Assembly: GCF_001425085.1 (NCBI RefSeq)
Contig: NZ_LMDN01000004.1
Span: 1 to 64,000, forward strand
Reading direction: 5' to 3'
DNA length: 64,000 bases
From: Leifsonia sp. Root4
GTDB taxonomy: Bacteria > Actinomycetota > Actinomycetes > Actinomycetales > Microbacteriaceae
Shown: piece by piece, positions 28,134-37,006 of the stretch
How positions within the stretch are numbered: the stretch's first letter is position 1
Layout: each line of letters starts with the position of its first letter
Notes under the pieces: model-generated
The model's input: only the letters and a program-made list of their open reading frames with translations
The model's database searches: none
What the model was told of the DNA's origin: nothing
Program-made: the position numbers and the translations under genes

Positions 28134-28703
28134 TCAGCGGATACGCGGCCCCGAGACTCCGGAATCCCGGCGTCCCGGGGCCGTTTTCGTGCCGGCATCC
28201 GCAAACGCGCTGCCGGCTGACGGGCTGCGGTGCGCCCGCACGAAGAGATAGCGCGGCGTCCGCTCCGCATACTCCTCATACTCGCGGCCGAACATCCTGA
28301 CCAGTTCGCGTTCCTCCGAGAGCACGCCACGGTGGTCCGCCAGAGCTGCCAGCGGCACCGTGGCGAATATCCACGCTGACCCCCGGGTCATCCCGAGTCC
28401 GAGGTGGGCGAGCCACCAACCGGCGTACATCGGATGACGGCTGAAGGCGTACGGACCCGTCGTCACCAACGATTGCGGTCGTTCCATCTCGAACGCGCCG
28501 TCGGTCCGCCGCCGCCGCTCCGTCAGCGCCATCAGGATCACAGTGCACCCCATCGCCACGAGGGCCAGTCCTGTCGCCCTGTGCAGTGGCGACGGCCCGG
28601 GCAGCCGCGCCGGCCGGAGGCGCTCAAGGGCGACGCCGGCCACGAGCCCGACGGCCTGAGCCGGCGGGACGGGCACGTTCTGCAGGAGACGAACTAGGCC
28701 CAT
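28134..28703 (-). CDS. Isoprenylcysteine carboxyl methyltransferase-like membrane protein
   Basis: A 189-residue membrane protein of the ICMT/PEMT superfamily. The conserved C-terminal block is visible: VTTGPYAFSRHPMYAGWWL, then EERELVRMFGREYEEYAERTPR. Members transfer methyl groups from S-adenosylmethionine to lipids or prenylated substrates; the substrate here is unknown. The last 25 residues (polar, GRRDSGVSGPRIR) are encoded over the terminator of the convergent dehydrogenase gene and are probably not structured. It overlaps the monooxygenase-like gene by ten bases. Confidence 0.85.
   Translation of the reverse strand: MGLVRLLQNVPVPPAQAVGLVAGVALERLRPARLPGPSPLHRATGLALVAMGCTVILMALTERRRRTDGAFEMERPQSLVTTGPYAFSRHPMYAGWWLAHLGLGMTRGSAWIFATVPLAALADHRGVLSEERELVRMFGREYEEYAERTPRYLFVRAHRSPSAGSAFADAGTKTAPGRRDSGVSGPRIR
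28146..28187 (+). terminator. Intrinsic terminator of the semialdehyde dehydrogenase gene
   Basis: Stem cggccccg (28146-28153) pairs with cggggccg (28176-28183), followed by tttt. It lies 27 bp after the dehydrogenase stop but inside the 3' coding end of the opposite-strand methyltransferase-like gene. Confidence 0.7.
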
Positions 28704-29827
28704 TGCGACTCCCGCGCGGCCACTCGCCGATGCTCAGGCGAGCGCGCTCCGGCGGCGAGCTGCCGGGCCAGGTAGGCGGCATCCCGACCGATCCCGGGGA
28801 GGGTCGCCGACACCGCGGCGAAGAGAAGCTCCTGACCGAGGACGTACAGCCCCGGCACCGACCGGACAACGCCGCGGTGGTGGCGCGGCCGGCCCTCCTC
28901 ATCGAACGCCGGAACCTCCACCCAGTCGAACTCGTTGCGGTAACCCGTGCACCAGATCACGCTCGACACCTCACACACCCGCCCGTCTGCGAGCACTGGC
29001 CTGCCGTCCCGCACTCCCGTCACACGCGGGACAAGGGAGACCCCGGCATCTGCGAGATCCCTCACTTTGGTGCGAATGAGCGGATCGGCATGAACGCCCA
29101 GCGTTGCCAGGGCCTGACGCCCGAGCGGCGTGCGGAGGGTCAACACGTGCAGGCCGAGGAAGCGCACAACCGGCAAGGCGAAACGCGCCGCCGCCCGACC
29201 GTGGTGAATCGGGAGCTCGCCGGCGGCCTTGCCTGCGAGCGAGGTCGGGAGGGTCTGGATGAGCTCCCGTGCAATCTCGGCTCCGGAGTTGCCGACTCCG
29301 ACGACGAGGGTCGGGCCGGTTGGCAGCTGCGCCGGATTCCGATAGCCACTGGAGTGCAACTGGACGATGTCGGGGGCAAGCCGCGCGGCGAACTCCGGCA
29401 CCTTCGGCGCGTGCTGTCCGCCGGTCGTCAACACAACGTTGTTCGACTCCCATCGATGGCCGTCCGCGGTCGCGATGAAGCAGCCGTCTTCGAATCGGAC
29501 TCGGTCCACCCGCACGCCGGTTTGCACCGGCAGCTGAAACCGTGCGGCGTACGACTCGAGGTAGTCGGCGACCTCGTCCTTGGTGGGGAATCCCAGCCGG
29601 TCACCGGGGAACCGCATCCCGGGGAGCCCGTCGTACTTCGCCGGAGTGAACAGCCTCAGCGAGTCCCAGCGCAGCCGCCACGCGTCGCCGATGCGCTCGT
29701 GAGTGTCCAGAATGACGAAGTCCCGACCCTGTTTCGCCAGGAAGTAGCCGATCGCCAGCCCCGCCTGCCCTCCCCCGATGACGACTGTGTCGACGGTGGT
29801 GACGTCAGCGGACCGGGTGGCGTTCAT
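28694..29827 (-). CDS. Flavin-containing monooxygenase-like NAD(P)/FAD oxidoreductase
   Basis: A 377-residue CzcO/FMO-like protein. FAD motif VIGGGQAGLAIGYFLAKQG near the N-terminus and a second Rossmann motif VVGVGNSGAEIARELIQ for NADPH. It probably oxygenates a soft nucleophile or serves as a redox partner; the substrate is not evident. ATGA overlap with the small membrane protein upstream and ten-base overlap with the methyltransferase-like gene downstream suggest an operon. Confidence 0.9.
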   Translation of the reverse strand: MNATRSADVTTVDTVVIGGGQAGLAIGYFLAKQGRDFVILDTHERIGDAWRLRWDSLRLFTPAKYDGLPGMRFPGDRLGFPTKDEVADYLESYAARFQLPVQTGVRVDRVRFEDGCFIATADGHRWESNNVVLTTGGQHAPKVPEFAARLAPDIVQLHSSGYRNPAQLPTGPTLVVGVGNSGAEIARELIQTLPTSLAGKAAGELPIHHGRAAARFALPVVRFLGLHVLTLRTPLGRQALATLGVHADPLIRTKVRDLADAGVSLVPRVTGVRDGRPVLADGRVCEVSSVIWCTGYRNEFDWVEVPAFDEEGRPRHHRGVVRSVPGLYVLGQELLFAAVSATLPGIGRDAAYLARQLAAGARSPEHRRVAARESQWA

Positions 29828-30141
29828 GCCAGTGCCCGCACGTCGATCCCGCGGCTGCGGTCGACGATGAAGCCTCGATTATCGGAGGCCCGGAAGCGGA
29901 TGAACCAGACGAGCATCAACGCGGATGCAAGGAGGTAGAAGCCGTGCAGGAACCAGATCGGACCGATGGGGAGGCTGAACACGTAGACGGAGTACAGGCC
30001 ATTGGCAACGTTCGTGGTCGCGATGTTGACCAGGCTGTATGACGAGAGATCCCGGGTGTGCACCGCCTTCGCCAGCATGGGCAGGTAGCTCACGGCGAAG
30101 AGCACGGTGGAGATTGCTCCGGCAAGCAGTGGAAGGTTCAT
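29824..30141 (-). CDS. Small PQ-loop/SemiSWEET-like membrane protein
   Basis: A 105-residue protein with three hydrophobic segments: LLAGAISTVLFAVSYLPMLA, IATTNVANGLYSVYVFS, and FLHGFYLLASALMLVWFIRF. Length, three-helix layout and the proline near the end of the first helix suggest the SemiSWEET/PQ-loop fold, but the exact PQ motif is not present, so this is tentative. The frame is open far upstream; ATG 30141 is chosen because the first membrane helix starts there. Confidence 0.72.
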   Translation of the reverse strand: MNLPLLAGAISTVLFAVSYLPMLAKAVHTRDLSSYSLVNIATTNVANGLYSVYVFSLPIGPIWFLHGFYLLASALMLVWFIRFRASDNRGFIVDRSRGIDVRALA

Positions 30142-30239
30142 GTGGCCAACGCTACGAAGGTCGGCCGGCCGTGCTCGTCGGACGAACTGTCCATTTCGCG
30201 GGGTGCGGCATGGGTAATTCTGTTCAGAGAGCACTCGCA

Positions 30240-31886
30240 CTAGGGGAGCCGGTGCTCGACGAGGCCCTGCTCGTAGGCGTACGCCGTCGCGGCCGCCCGT
30301 GACGAGATGCCGAGTTTCGCAAACACATTGCTGAGGTGCCTGGCCACCGTCTTCTCGCTGAGGAAGAGCGCTGCGGCGATGGCGCGATTGGTCAGCCCGT
30401 CGGCCACGAGGCGCACAACCTCGACTTCCCGCACGGTCAGGGGGCTGGCGGCCGCTCCGTGCTCGACCCCGGACAACGCGTCCAGCGCGGCGAGCTCCGA
30501 CAGTGCCCCGAGCTCCATGAAGACGATCTGAGCTGCTTCGAACTCCATCGCAGCGAGTTCCTCGTCGCCGAGGGCCCGGCACGCAGACGCGGCGAGCACC
30601 CGACAGCGCGCCGCTTCATATGGCGCATCGAGCTGCTGCCACTGCATCCATGCGCGGCGGAGCTGCGGCAACGCGGCTGCGGCGTCTCCCTCCGCGATGA
30701 GCACGGCACCATCGCACTGACTCGCGATGGCCTCGAGCATGGGCATGGCCCCGCTCGGTGTGACGACCGCGAACTCGTCCGCAATCATTCTGGCGGCGGC
30801 GACGTCTCCGGCCGCGAGTTCGATCTCGACGAGTGCAGCCAGCATGCCGCGTCGGGACGCCGGGTCTGCGAGACTGGCCGCACGTCGGAGCAGGGATTGT
30901 GCCTGCCGCGGCTTGCCCTGCGCCAGGCGAAGCAGCGCAAGCCCCGGCTCTGGCTCGAAGCCCGTCTGATGGGCGAGCCGGTAGGACTCCTCGGCGGCAT
31001 CGAGTTCGCCGCGGAGGCGCTGCACTTCGCCCTGCTCGTACAGCGCGTCGAATGTGGCGTTCCAGTCCCCCCGCTGCGCACGGTCTTGGGCTGCTCGCGC
31101 GGCTTCGAAGGCATCGCTCCACGCGCCGTGCAGCGCATAGAGCTGCGCGCGATGCACGTGGCACATCCCGCTGAAGAGGATCATGTCCGGCCGATCATTG
31201 CACCAGTGGTCGAGCGCCATCGTCCACTCTTGTGCCCGCCGCAGGTCGAATGCCAGCCGGCAGCTTCCAATCACCGCGCAGTAGATGATGCCGGAGGCGA
31301 CAGGCGAGATCTCCCCCGCTGTCACCGCCACCATCGCCTCGTCGAAAAGCGCCAATCCGTCGCCCAGTTGTCCGAGGCAGATCTTCACCTGTCCCTGCCC
31401 GAGTTGGGAGAGAGCGAGAACATCGTGGTCGTGGAATCCGACAGCCACGTCCCAGGCTGCCTGGAACGCACGCCCCGCCCCGTCGATGTCTCCGGATTCG
31501 AGCGCACCGAAACCCTCGGGAACCAGCAGAAGGCCGGCGACAGGGTTTGCCACCCCGCTCTCCCGAACCAGCCGCTGAGCTCGTGCCAACCAGCCGCCGC
31601 CGCGCGCGACATCACCGCGCGTCGTGAGGAACATCCCAATCCACGCGGCCGAACGGGCGGCATCGACAACCTCGTCATGCGCAAGGAATTCCTCGTGGGC
31701 CCTCGTAGCCGCGTCGATTCCGACGGTTTCCTGCCCCGTGAGCAGTGCCGCGGTCGACAGGCGTTCGAGGTCGTGCGCGGGCAACGAGCCGTCCCGGTCC
31801 GCCTCCGCCAGGGCGGTGAACGCATCGCTCCATCGGTGGGCGCCGAATGCGGTGCGCCCCCGCTCCACGGCGACGGAGGAACTCAT
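30240..31886 (-). CDS. LuxR-family transcriptional regulator with helical repeat domain
   Basis: A 548-residue protein. The first roughly 470 residues are alpha-helical and TPR-like (paired helices such as YEQGEVQRLRGELDAAEESY), the last 65 are a LuxR helix-turn-helix (LTVREVEVVRLVADGLTNRA, then KTVARHLSNVFAKLGI). No Walker motif is seen, so it is not a full MalT/LAL protein. ATG 31886 has GGAAGG five bases upstream. It precedes the small membrane protein, monooxygenase and methyltransferase genes and probably controls them. Confidence 0.88.
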   Translation of the reverse strand: MSSSVAVERGRTAFGAHRWSDAFTALAEADRDGSLPAHDLERLSTAALLTGQETVGIDAATRAHEEFLAHDEVVDAARSAAWIGMFLTTRGDVARGGGWLARAQRLVRESGVANPVAGLLLVPEGFGALESGDIDGAGRAFQAAWDVAVGFHDHDVLALSQLGQGQVKICLGQLGDGLALFDEAMVAVTAGEISPVASGIIYCAVIGSCRLAFDLRRAQEWTMALDHWCNDRPDMILFSGMCHVHRAQLYALHGAWSDAFEAARAAQDRAQRGDWNATFDALYEQGEVQRLRGELDAAEESYRLAHQTGFEPEPGLALLRLAQGKPRQAQSLLRRAASLADPASRRGMLAALVEIELAAGDVAAARMIADEFAVVTPSGAMPMLEAIASQCDGAVLIAEGDAAAALPQLRRAWMQWQQLDAPYEAARCRVLAASACRALGDEELAAMEFEAAQIVFMELGALSELAALDALSGVEHGAAASPLTVREVEVVRLVADGLTNRAIAAALFLSEKTVARHLSNVFAKLGISSRAAATAYAYEQGLVEHRLP

Positions 31887-32002
31887 GATGCCTTCCGGCC
31901 ACGAGCGCATGCGGCACCGAGTGGCGCTCAGCGCCCGTCAGCCACTCTCCACGCTAGCTCTGTGATTTCGTGCGCACAAGCGGCCTGAGCCCGTGAGGCG
32001 CG

Positions 32003-32395
32003 CTAGCGTTTGCGGGCGAGCTGGGCGTCAATCTGCTCTTTGCGCAGCTCGAAGATGCGCCGCAGAAGATCGGCCGGAACCGGGGTCGTCGCCCCGAATC
32101 GAAGGGCGCTGATGCTGTGCGAGAAATCGGAAAGATCGGCCTCGAACGCCGGCAGCACGCTCCCGCTGAACGGGTAGAGCGCCAGGTGCGCCTTGGTCTG
32201 CATGGCGGCGGCGTAACCCTTGCCGCGGTACAGCAGCGTCGGCATCCCGTAGCTCATGCCCTGGGTCACCTCGGGCGCCACGTCGCGTGCGATGTCGAGC
32301 ACGCGCTCAAGGGCGGCGCGATCGGCGTCGTTGTCGATGGATGCGAGGTAGTCGGTGACGGTGGTGGCGTTCTCGTCCGTGCTCATGGGTTTCAT
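32003..32395 (-). CDS. DUF1801 family protein
   Basis: A 130-residue protein with the DUF1801 (YdhG-like) pattern: TVTDYLASIDNDADRAALER, MSYGMPTLLYRGK, HLALYPFSGSVL and C-terminal ELRKEQIDAQLARKR. Function is not established; related small proteins have been compared to frataxin-like iron chaperones. Start could also be ATG 32386. Neither start has a clear ribosome binding site, and a terminator lies just upstream. Confidence 0.82.
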   Translation of the reverse strand: MKPMSTDENATTVTDYLASIDNDADRAALERVLDIARDVAPEVTQGMSYGMPTLLYRGKGYAAAMQTKAHLALYPFSGSVLPAFEADLSDFSHSISALRFGATTPVPADLLRRIFELRKEQIDAQLARKR

Positions 32396-32418
32396 CGTCG
32401 CACAGGCGGCGGCATGCA

Positions 32419-32448
32419 AAAAGGGCCCGTGCGAACACGGGCCCTTTT
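32419..32448 (-). terminator. Terminator of the rplK-rplA operon
   Basis: A 13-bp perfect stem aaaagggcccgtg (32419-32431) with 32436-32448 and a four-base loop lies 15 bp downstream of the rplA stop; on the minus strand the stem is followed by further T residues. Classic intrinsic terminator. Confidence 0.92.
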
Positions 32449-32462
32449 CGAGAAACGCAGAA

Positions 32463-33152
32463 CTAGATGGCGTTGACGTCCAGCGGGATGCCGGGGCCGA
32501 ACGTGGTCGACACTGCACCCTTCTGGATGTAGCGGCCCTTCGAGCTCGACGGCTTCAGGCGGACGATCTCTTCGAGAGCGGCCTTGATGTTCTCGTCGAG
32601 CTGCTCGGCGGTGAAGCCGGCCTTGCCCACGACGAAGTGCACGTTGGAGTGCTTGTCGACGCGGAACTCGATCTTTCCACCCTTGATGTCGGAGACGGCC
32701 TTGGCCACGTCCGGCGTCACGGTTCCGGTCTTCGGGTTCGGCATGAGGCCACGCGGTCCGAGGACCTTACCGAGACGACCGACCTTGCCCATGAGCTCGG
32801 GGGTGGAGACGGCGGAGTCGAAGTTGGTGTAACCAGCGGCCACCTTCTCGATCAGCTCGTCGCCGCCGACCTCGTCAGCGCCGGCAGCAAGAGCTGCCTC
32901 GGCTGCGGGGCCCGTTGCGAACACGATGACGCGGGCGGTCTTGCCGGTACCGTGGGGCAGGATGACGGTGCCGCGCACCATCTGGTCTGCCTTGCGGGGG
33001 TCAACACCAAGCTTGAGGGCAACCTCAACCGTGCTGTTGAACTTGGCGGAACCGGTCTCCTTGGCGAGCGTGACTGCCTCGGTGGGGGTGTAGAACTTGT
33101 CGGCTTCGATCTTCTCGGCCGCGGCCCGGTAGGCCTTTGACTTCTGTGCCAT
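32463..33152 (-). CDS. rplA: 50S ribosomal protein L1
   Basis: A 229-residue L1 protein. Signature stretches are [31 protein letters not shown] and [15 protein letters not shown]. It binds 23S rRNA at the L1 stalk and in many bacteria represses the rplK-rplA mRNA. AAGGAG stands properly before the ATG. It lies 77 bp downstream of rplK and is followed by a strong terminator. Confidence 0.98.
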   Translation of the reverse strand: MAQKSKAYRAAAEKIEADKFYTPTEAVTLAKETGSAKFNSTVEVALKLGVDPRKADQMVRGTVILPHGTGKTARVIVFATGPAAEAALAAGADEVGGDELIEKVAAGYTNFDSAVSTPELMGKVGRLGKVLGPRGLMPNPKTGTVTPDVAKAVSDIKGGKIEFRVDKHSNVHFVVGKAGFTAEQLDENIKAALEEIVRLKPSSSKGRYIQKGAVSTTFGPGIPLDVNAI

Positions 33153-33229
33153 GTTTTTCTCCTTGAGAGAATGTGGTCATCTGCGCCTGGCGGGCGCTGC
33201 CACGGGTGAAAGTGTTGGAGGGCCCCTGC

Positions 33230-33658
33230 TTAGGAGACCGTGATGCCCATCGAGCGAGCGGTGCCGGCGATGATCTTCGAGGCAGCCTCGATGTCGTTGG
33301 CGTTGAGGTCAACCATCTTGGCCTCAGCGATCTCACGAACCTGTGCCTGCGAGAGGTTGGCAACCTTGACGGTGTGGGGGGTACCCGAACCCTTCGCGAC
33401 GCCGGCGGCCTTCTTGATGAGCTCCGCGGCGGGCGGGGTCTTCAGGATGAAGGTGAACGAGCGGTCCTCGTACACGGTGATCTCAACGGGGATGACGTTG
33501 CCGCGCTGGGCCTCGGTCGCCGCGTTGTACGCCTTGCAGAACTCCATGATGTTCACGCCGTGCTGACCCAGGGCCGGGCCGATGGGCGGGGCGGGGTTTG
33601 CGGCGCCGGCCTTGATCTGAAGCTTGATCAGACCAGTAACCTTCTTCTTCGGTGCCAT
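33230..33658 (-). CDS. rplK: 50S ribosomal protein L11
   Basis: A 142-residue L11 protein: [20 protein letters not shown] at the N-terminus and [19 protein letters not shown], then C-terminal [20 protein letters not shown]. It forms the factor-binding stalk base and is the target of thiopeptides. GGAAGG lies upstream of the ATG. Located between nusG and rplA in the universal order. Confidence 0.98.
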   Translation of the reverse strand: MAPKKKVTGLIKLQIKAGAANPAPPIGPALGQHGVNIMEFCKAYNAATEAQRGNVIPVEITVYEDRSFTFILKTPPAAELIKKAAGVAKGSGTPHTVKVANLSQAQVREIAEAKMVDLNANDIEAASKIIAGTARSMGITVS

Positions 33659-33682
33659 TGTCTTCCTTCTTTCTTATCGAAC

Positions 33683-33725
33683 GCTCCGGTAGCCGGAGCA
33701 CTCTCCCGTTCGCCCGGACTGTCCG
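33683..33725 (-). promoter_or_regulatory. Two hairpins in the rplK leader
   Basis: gctccgg/ccggagc (33683-33689 with 33693-33699) and cggac/gtccg (33715-33719 with 33721-33725) lie in the 105-bp gap upstream of rplK. L1 is known to repress its own operon by binding a leader mRNA mimic of its rRNA site; these hairpins are candidates, but I cannot match the rRNA motif by eye. Confidence 0.4.
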
Positions 33726-33763
33726 AGCGACGGTGGTTTGTTGGGGCCGTGAGGCCAGAGGTG

Positions 33764-34687
33764 TTAGAGCTTGGTGACCTGGTCGAAGCTGAGCTCGACC
33801 GGGGTCTCACGCTCGAAGAGGGAGACGAGCACGGTGAGCTTGCCGCTCTCCGGCTTGATCTCGCTGATCGAACCGGGCAGGCCCGCGAAGGAGCCTTCCT
33901 TGATGGTGATCGTCTCGCCGATCTCGAAGTCGACCTCGGCCTGCAGCACGCGCTGCGCGCCCTTGACCGCGCCGCCCTTGCCACCCTTGGCGGCGGGAAC
34001 GTCCTTGATCTCAACCAGGCTCTTCAGCATGCCGAAGGCCTCTTCGAAGCGCAGCGGCGTCGGGTTGTGGGCGTTGCCGACGAAGCCGGTGACACCGGGG
34101 GTGTGACGGACGACAGACCAGCTGTCCTCGTTCAGATCCATGCGCACCAGCACGTAGCCGGGGATGCGAACACGGGTGACCATCTTGCGCTGGCCGTTCT
34201 TGATCTCGACGACATCTTCCATCGGCACCTCGACCTGGTAGATGTAATCTTCCATGGCCATCGACGCCTTGCGGTTCTCGATGTTCTGCTTTACGCGGCG
34301 CTCGAAGCCGGCGTAGGAGTGGATGACGTACCACTTGCCTGGCAGGAAGCGCAGGTCCTGACGGAACTCCTCGTACGGGTCGGCCTCGGCCTCTTCGTCT
34401 TCGACGGCTTCCGCGGCGGCCTCGGCCTCGTCGGCGGAGTCGATGTCGAGTGCGTCATCCACGATGGCGTCGGCCTCTGGATCGATCGACTCGGCGAGAG
34501 CGTCGAGGGCGGCATCGAGGTCGACGACAACGTCGCCGTCGTCGACAACGTGAACGGCGAGGTGCTCAGCAGACTCGACAGACTCCTCGGCCTCGGCGAG
34601 CGTGTTGCCCTCCTGCGCCTCGTCTTCCTCGGCGGACTGCTCGGCAGCCGTCGCCCAGTCGGCGTCTTCGTACTCAGTCTTAGACAC
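33764..34687 (-). CDS. nusG: Transcription termination/antitermination protein NusG
   Basis: A 307-residue NusG. The NGN domain begins near residue 115 (KWYVIHSYAGFERRVKQNIE) and the C-terminal KOW domain reads EIGETITIKEGSFAGLPGSI. The first roughly 105 residues are an acidic extension typical of actinobacterial NusG. It links RNA polymerase with Rho and ribosomes. GTG start; 100 bp downstream of secE. Confidence 0.97.
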   Translation of the reverse strand: MSKTEYEDADWATAAEQSAEEDEAQEGNTLAEAEESVESAEHLAVHVVDDGDVVVDLDAALDALAESIDPEADAIVDDALDIDSADEAEAAAEAVEDEEAEADPYEEFRQDLRFLPGKWYVIHSYAGFERRVKQNIENRKASMAMEDYIYQVEVPMEDVVEIKNGQRKMVTRVRIPGYVLVRMDLNEDSWSVVRHTPGVTGFVGNAHNPTPLRFEEAFGMLKSLVEIKDVPAAKGGKGGAVKGAQRVLQAEVDFEIGETITIKEGSFAGLPGSISEIKPESGKLTVLVSLFERETPVELSFDQVTKL

Positions 34688-34787
34688 TAAATCTCAATCC
34701 TTCGTGTATTGCGTTGCTCGCTGTTGCCCGATGTTCAGGCGGATGCGGCAGAACCGCGTTCGCAAAGGCACCAGGCGCCCATCGGAA

Positions 34788-35066
34788 CTATCCCGCCGGT
34801 GAACCGAAGACCCACGTGACACCGAGTGCGAACACCCAGTCAAGGCCAGACACCAGAGCCATCATGATGACGACGAACACCAGCACGACACCGGTGTAGC
34901 TGAGCAATTCCTTACGGGTCGGAGTGACGACCTTCTTGAGCTCAGCGATGACCTGCTTGATGAAGAGGCTGACCCGCGCGAAAGGTCCGCGTTTGGTCTC
35001 GCGGTCTTTCTTGGCGTTCGCGACGACATCCTCACTGGGTTGTTCGTCGATAACTTTTCGGGCCAC
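34788..35066 (-). CDS. secE: Preprotein translocase subunit SecE
   Basis: A 92-residue single-span SecE. The conserved amphipathic segment is VSLFIKQVIAELKKVVTPTR, followed by the membrane helix YTGVVLVFVVIMMALVSGLD. It clamps SecY in the translocon. GTG start with AAAGG upstream; directly downstream of tRNA-Trp. Confidence 0.96.
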   Translation of the reverse strand: MARKVIDEQPSEDVVANAKKDRETKRGPFARVSLFIKQVIAELKKVVTPTRKELLSYTGVVLVFVVIMMALVSGLDWVFALGVTWVFGSPAG

Positions 35067-35135
35067 CTGATCTCACCTTTCCCAGCCCGCTCTCGCCAGC
35101 TGGTTTTCGTGGGCCGGTGCATGAACACCGACTTG

Positions 35136-35208
35136 CAGGGCGGACAGGACTCGAACCTGCAACCTGCGGTTTTGGAGACCGCTGCTCTACCAATTGAGCC
35201 ACCGCCCT
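35136..35208 (-). tRNA. tRNA-Trp (anticodon CCA)
   Basis: A 73-nt cloverleaf on the minus strand: acceptor AGGGCGG/CCGCCCT, D arm GCTC-GAGC, anticodon stem GCGGT/ACCGC around CTCCAAA, T arm GCAGGTTCGAGTCCTGT with one T-stem pair to check, and discriminator G. The CCA end is not encoded. tRNA-Trp just upstream of secE is a conserved actinobacterial arrangement. Confidence 0.96.
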
Positions 35209-35524
35209 AAGGGCTTTCCTGCTGTACGCCACCCGCATTCCTGCGAGCGACCACATCAGCCATTCTACCGGTCGCAGCCACGAAGCGCGTTCGCACCGAA
35301 TCACGCCGACCAGGGATCGGCACGAAAATAGGCGCAAAAAAGCTTGGCGGATTCAACAACCTCACCAAGTGTAGGTCACCGCGACGGCACTGTAAAGCTG
35401 AGCGGATCGGGGCCTGTGGAGTAGCGTTGTGAGCGTGCGCCGCCGCCACACCAGTACACCGTGCAGCACGGGCGAGTCGGCTCGCATCAGGCTAAGGAGA
35501 GGAGCGCGCCAGCGGCGCCCACCG

Positions 35525-37006
35525 ATGAAACGTCGCAGCTTTCTGATCGCCTCCGCATCCGGCATCACCCTGCTGGCCCTCACCGCGTGCTTCCCGACCC
35601 AGCCGAGCCCCACCCTCTCGCCGAGTCACACACCCACTCCGACGCCGCCGAGCGGCGTGCCCCAGCCGCTGCGGATGGCCCGCTCGAATTGGGGCGGCGA
35701 CCCGTTCTCGCGCGGCGCGCTCAGCTTTCCGTCCGTCGACAGTGGCGATGAGCAGCGCACGCTGCTGCGCCGCTCGCTCAGCGACCGGCTCTACTTCGCG
35801 GGCGAGGCGACGGCCAGCGATGCGCCGGGAACAGTGCACGGTGCCCTCGGCTCCGGCCTGCGCGCCGCTCTGGAGATCACGGATGCCGCAGAACGCGGCG
35901 AACGCATCGCGGTGATCGGCGCGGGAATCGCCGGGCTGACGGCGGCACGGGCGCTGCGTGAGGCGGGCTTCGAGGTCGTTGTCGTCGAGGCGCGGGACCG
36001 GATCGGCGGGCGCATTCAGAGCGTGACCGACCCGAAGTGGCCGATCCCGCTCGAGCTCGGCTCGCTGTTCGTGAGCGAGAGCTCCAGCGTGCTCGCCGGG
36101 CAGCTGTCGCTGGCGGGTGTGAGCACCGAACCGTTCACGCAGACCCCGGAGGTGCGTGCGGCCGGCGGCGACGTCATCCCACCCTCCGATGCCGGGGCGA
36201 ACGCGGTGACGAGCGCGAGCGCGTGGGCCGCGCAGCAGCCGGAGGACAGCTCGCTCGCGGCGGCACTGATCGACTCCGGGGCAGCCGCGGTGCTGTCGGG
36301 CGAGCCAGCCGCCGACGGCATCGCCCAGACCGACTGGCTCGCGCATGAACTCACCGTGGCACTGGAACCCTCCGCCGGCGCAGCGGCCGGTCTCGTGTCG
36401 GCCCGTCTGAGCGAGCGCCTCCTCGCCGGCAGCGCCGCGGAGGCCGCGATCGTGACCGGATCACCGGATGGCCTCGGCGGCCTCGTCGATGCCACGGCCG
36501 ATGGCCTCGACATCCTGATCGGCAGCCCGGTCGCCACGGTGATCTGGGGCGACGACGGGGTGAGCCTGCGTCTGGCGCAGGGTGAGTCGATGAGCGCCGA
36601 CCGCGTGCTCGTGACGATCCCGCTCGGGGTGCTGCAGCAGGAGAGCACGCTGTTCGAGCCGCCACTGCCCGGGTGGAAACTCGACGCGATCGCCGGCATC
36701 GGAATGGGCACCGTCGACAGCGTGTGGCTGCAGTTCGACGAGGCGTTCTGGGCGACGGATGCCACAACGCTCAGCACGATCGCCACCGACAGCCCCATCG
36801 CCTACTGGACGAATCTGCAGCCGCTCACCGGCGAGGCGATCCTGGTCGGCACGATTGCGGCTGAGCGCGCGGCCGAGCTCGCCGCCCTCAGCGATGCCGA
36901 GTTCAGCGCTGTGGTGTTGGAGAGCCTGCGCCCGTTCGCGCCGGATCCGATGGCTCCCGGCCCGGGTGCTCCCGCCGCAACCGACGGGCCGACGCCCGCG
37001 CCGTGA
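35525..37006 (+). CDS. Exported flavin amine oxidase with circularly permuted domain order
   Basis: A 493-residue protein. The N-terminus has a twin-arginine motif (KRRSFL) and lipobox ALTAC, then a Pro/Thr linker, so it is likely a Tat-exported lipoprotein carrying bound FAD. Unusually, the segment that ends ordinary amine oxidases, with SNWGGDPFSRGALSF and LYFAGEATASDAPGTVHGAL, lies at residues about 55-115, directly before the normally N-terminal FAD motif AVIGAGIAGLTAARALREAG and RDRIGGRI. The protein then ends after VVLESLRPFAP, where a normal enzyme would continue into SNWGGDPF. All expected FAD-contact motifs are thus present once, in rotated order. A GTG at 35429 with GGAG seven bases upstream is an alternative start. 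Confidence 0.88.
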   Translation: MKRRSFLIASASGITLLALTACFPTQPSPTLSPSHTPTPTPPSGVPQPLRMARSNWGGDPFSRGALSFPSVDSGDEQRTLLRRSLSDRLYFAGEATASDAPGTVHGALGSGLRAALEITDAAERGERIAVIGAGIAGLTAARALREAGFEVVVVEARDRIGGRIQSVTDPKWPIPLELGSLFVSESSSVLAGQLSLAGVSTEPFTQTPEVRAAGGDVIPPSDAGANAVTSASAWAAQQPEDSSLAAALIDSGAAAVLSGEPAADGIAQTDWLAHELTVALEPSAGAAAGLVSARLSERLLAGSAAEAAIVTGSPDGLGGLVDATADGLDILIGSPVATVIWGDDGVSLRLAQGESMSADRVLVTIPLGVLQQESTLFEPPLPGWKLDAIAGIGMGTVDSVWLQFDEAFWATDATTLSTIATDSPIAYWTNLQPLTGEAILVGTIAAERAAELAALSDAEFSAVVLESLRPFAPDPMAPGPGAPAATDGPTPAP

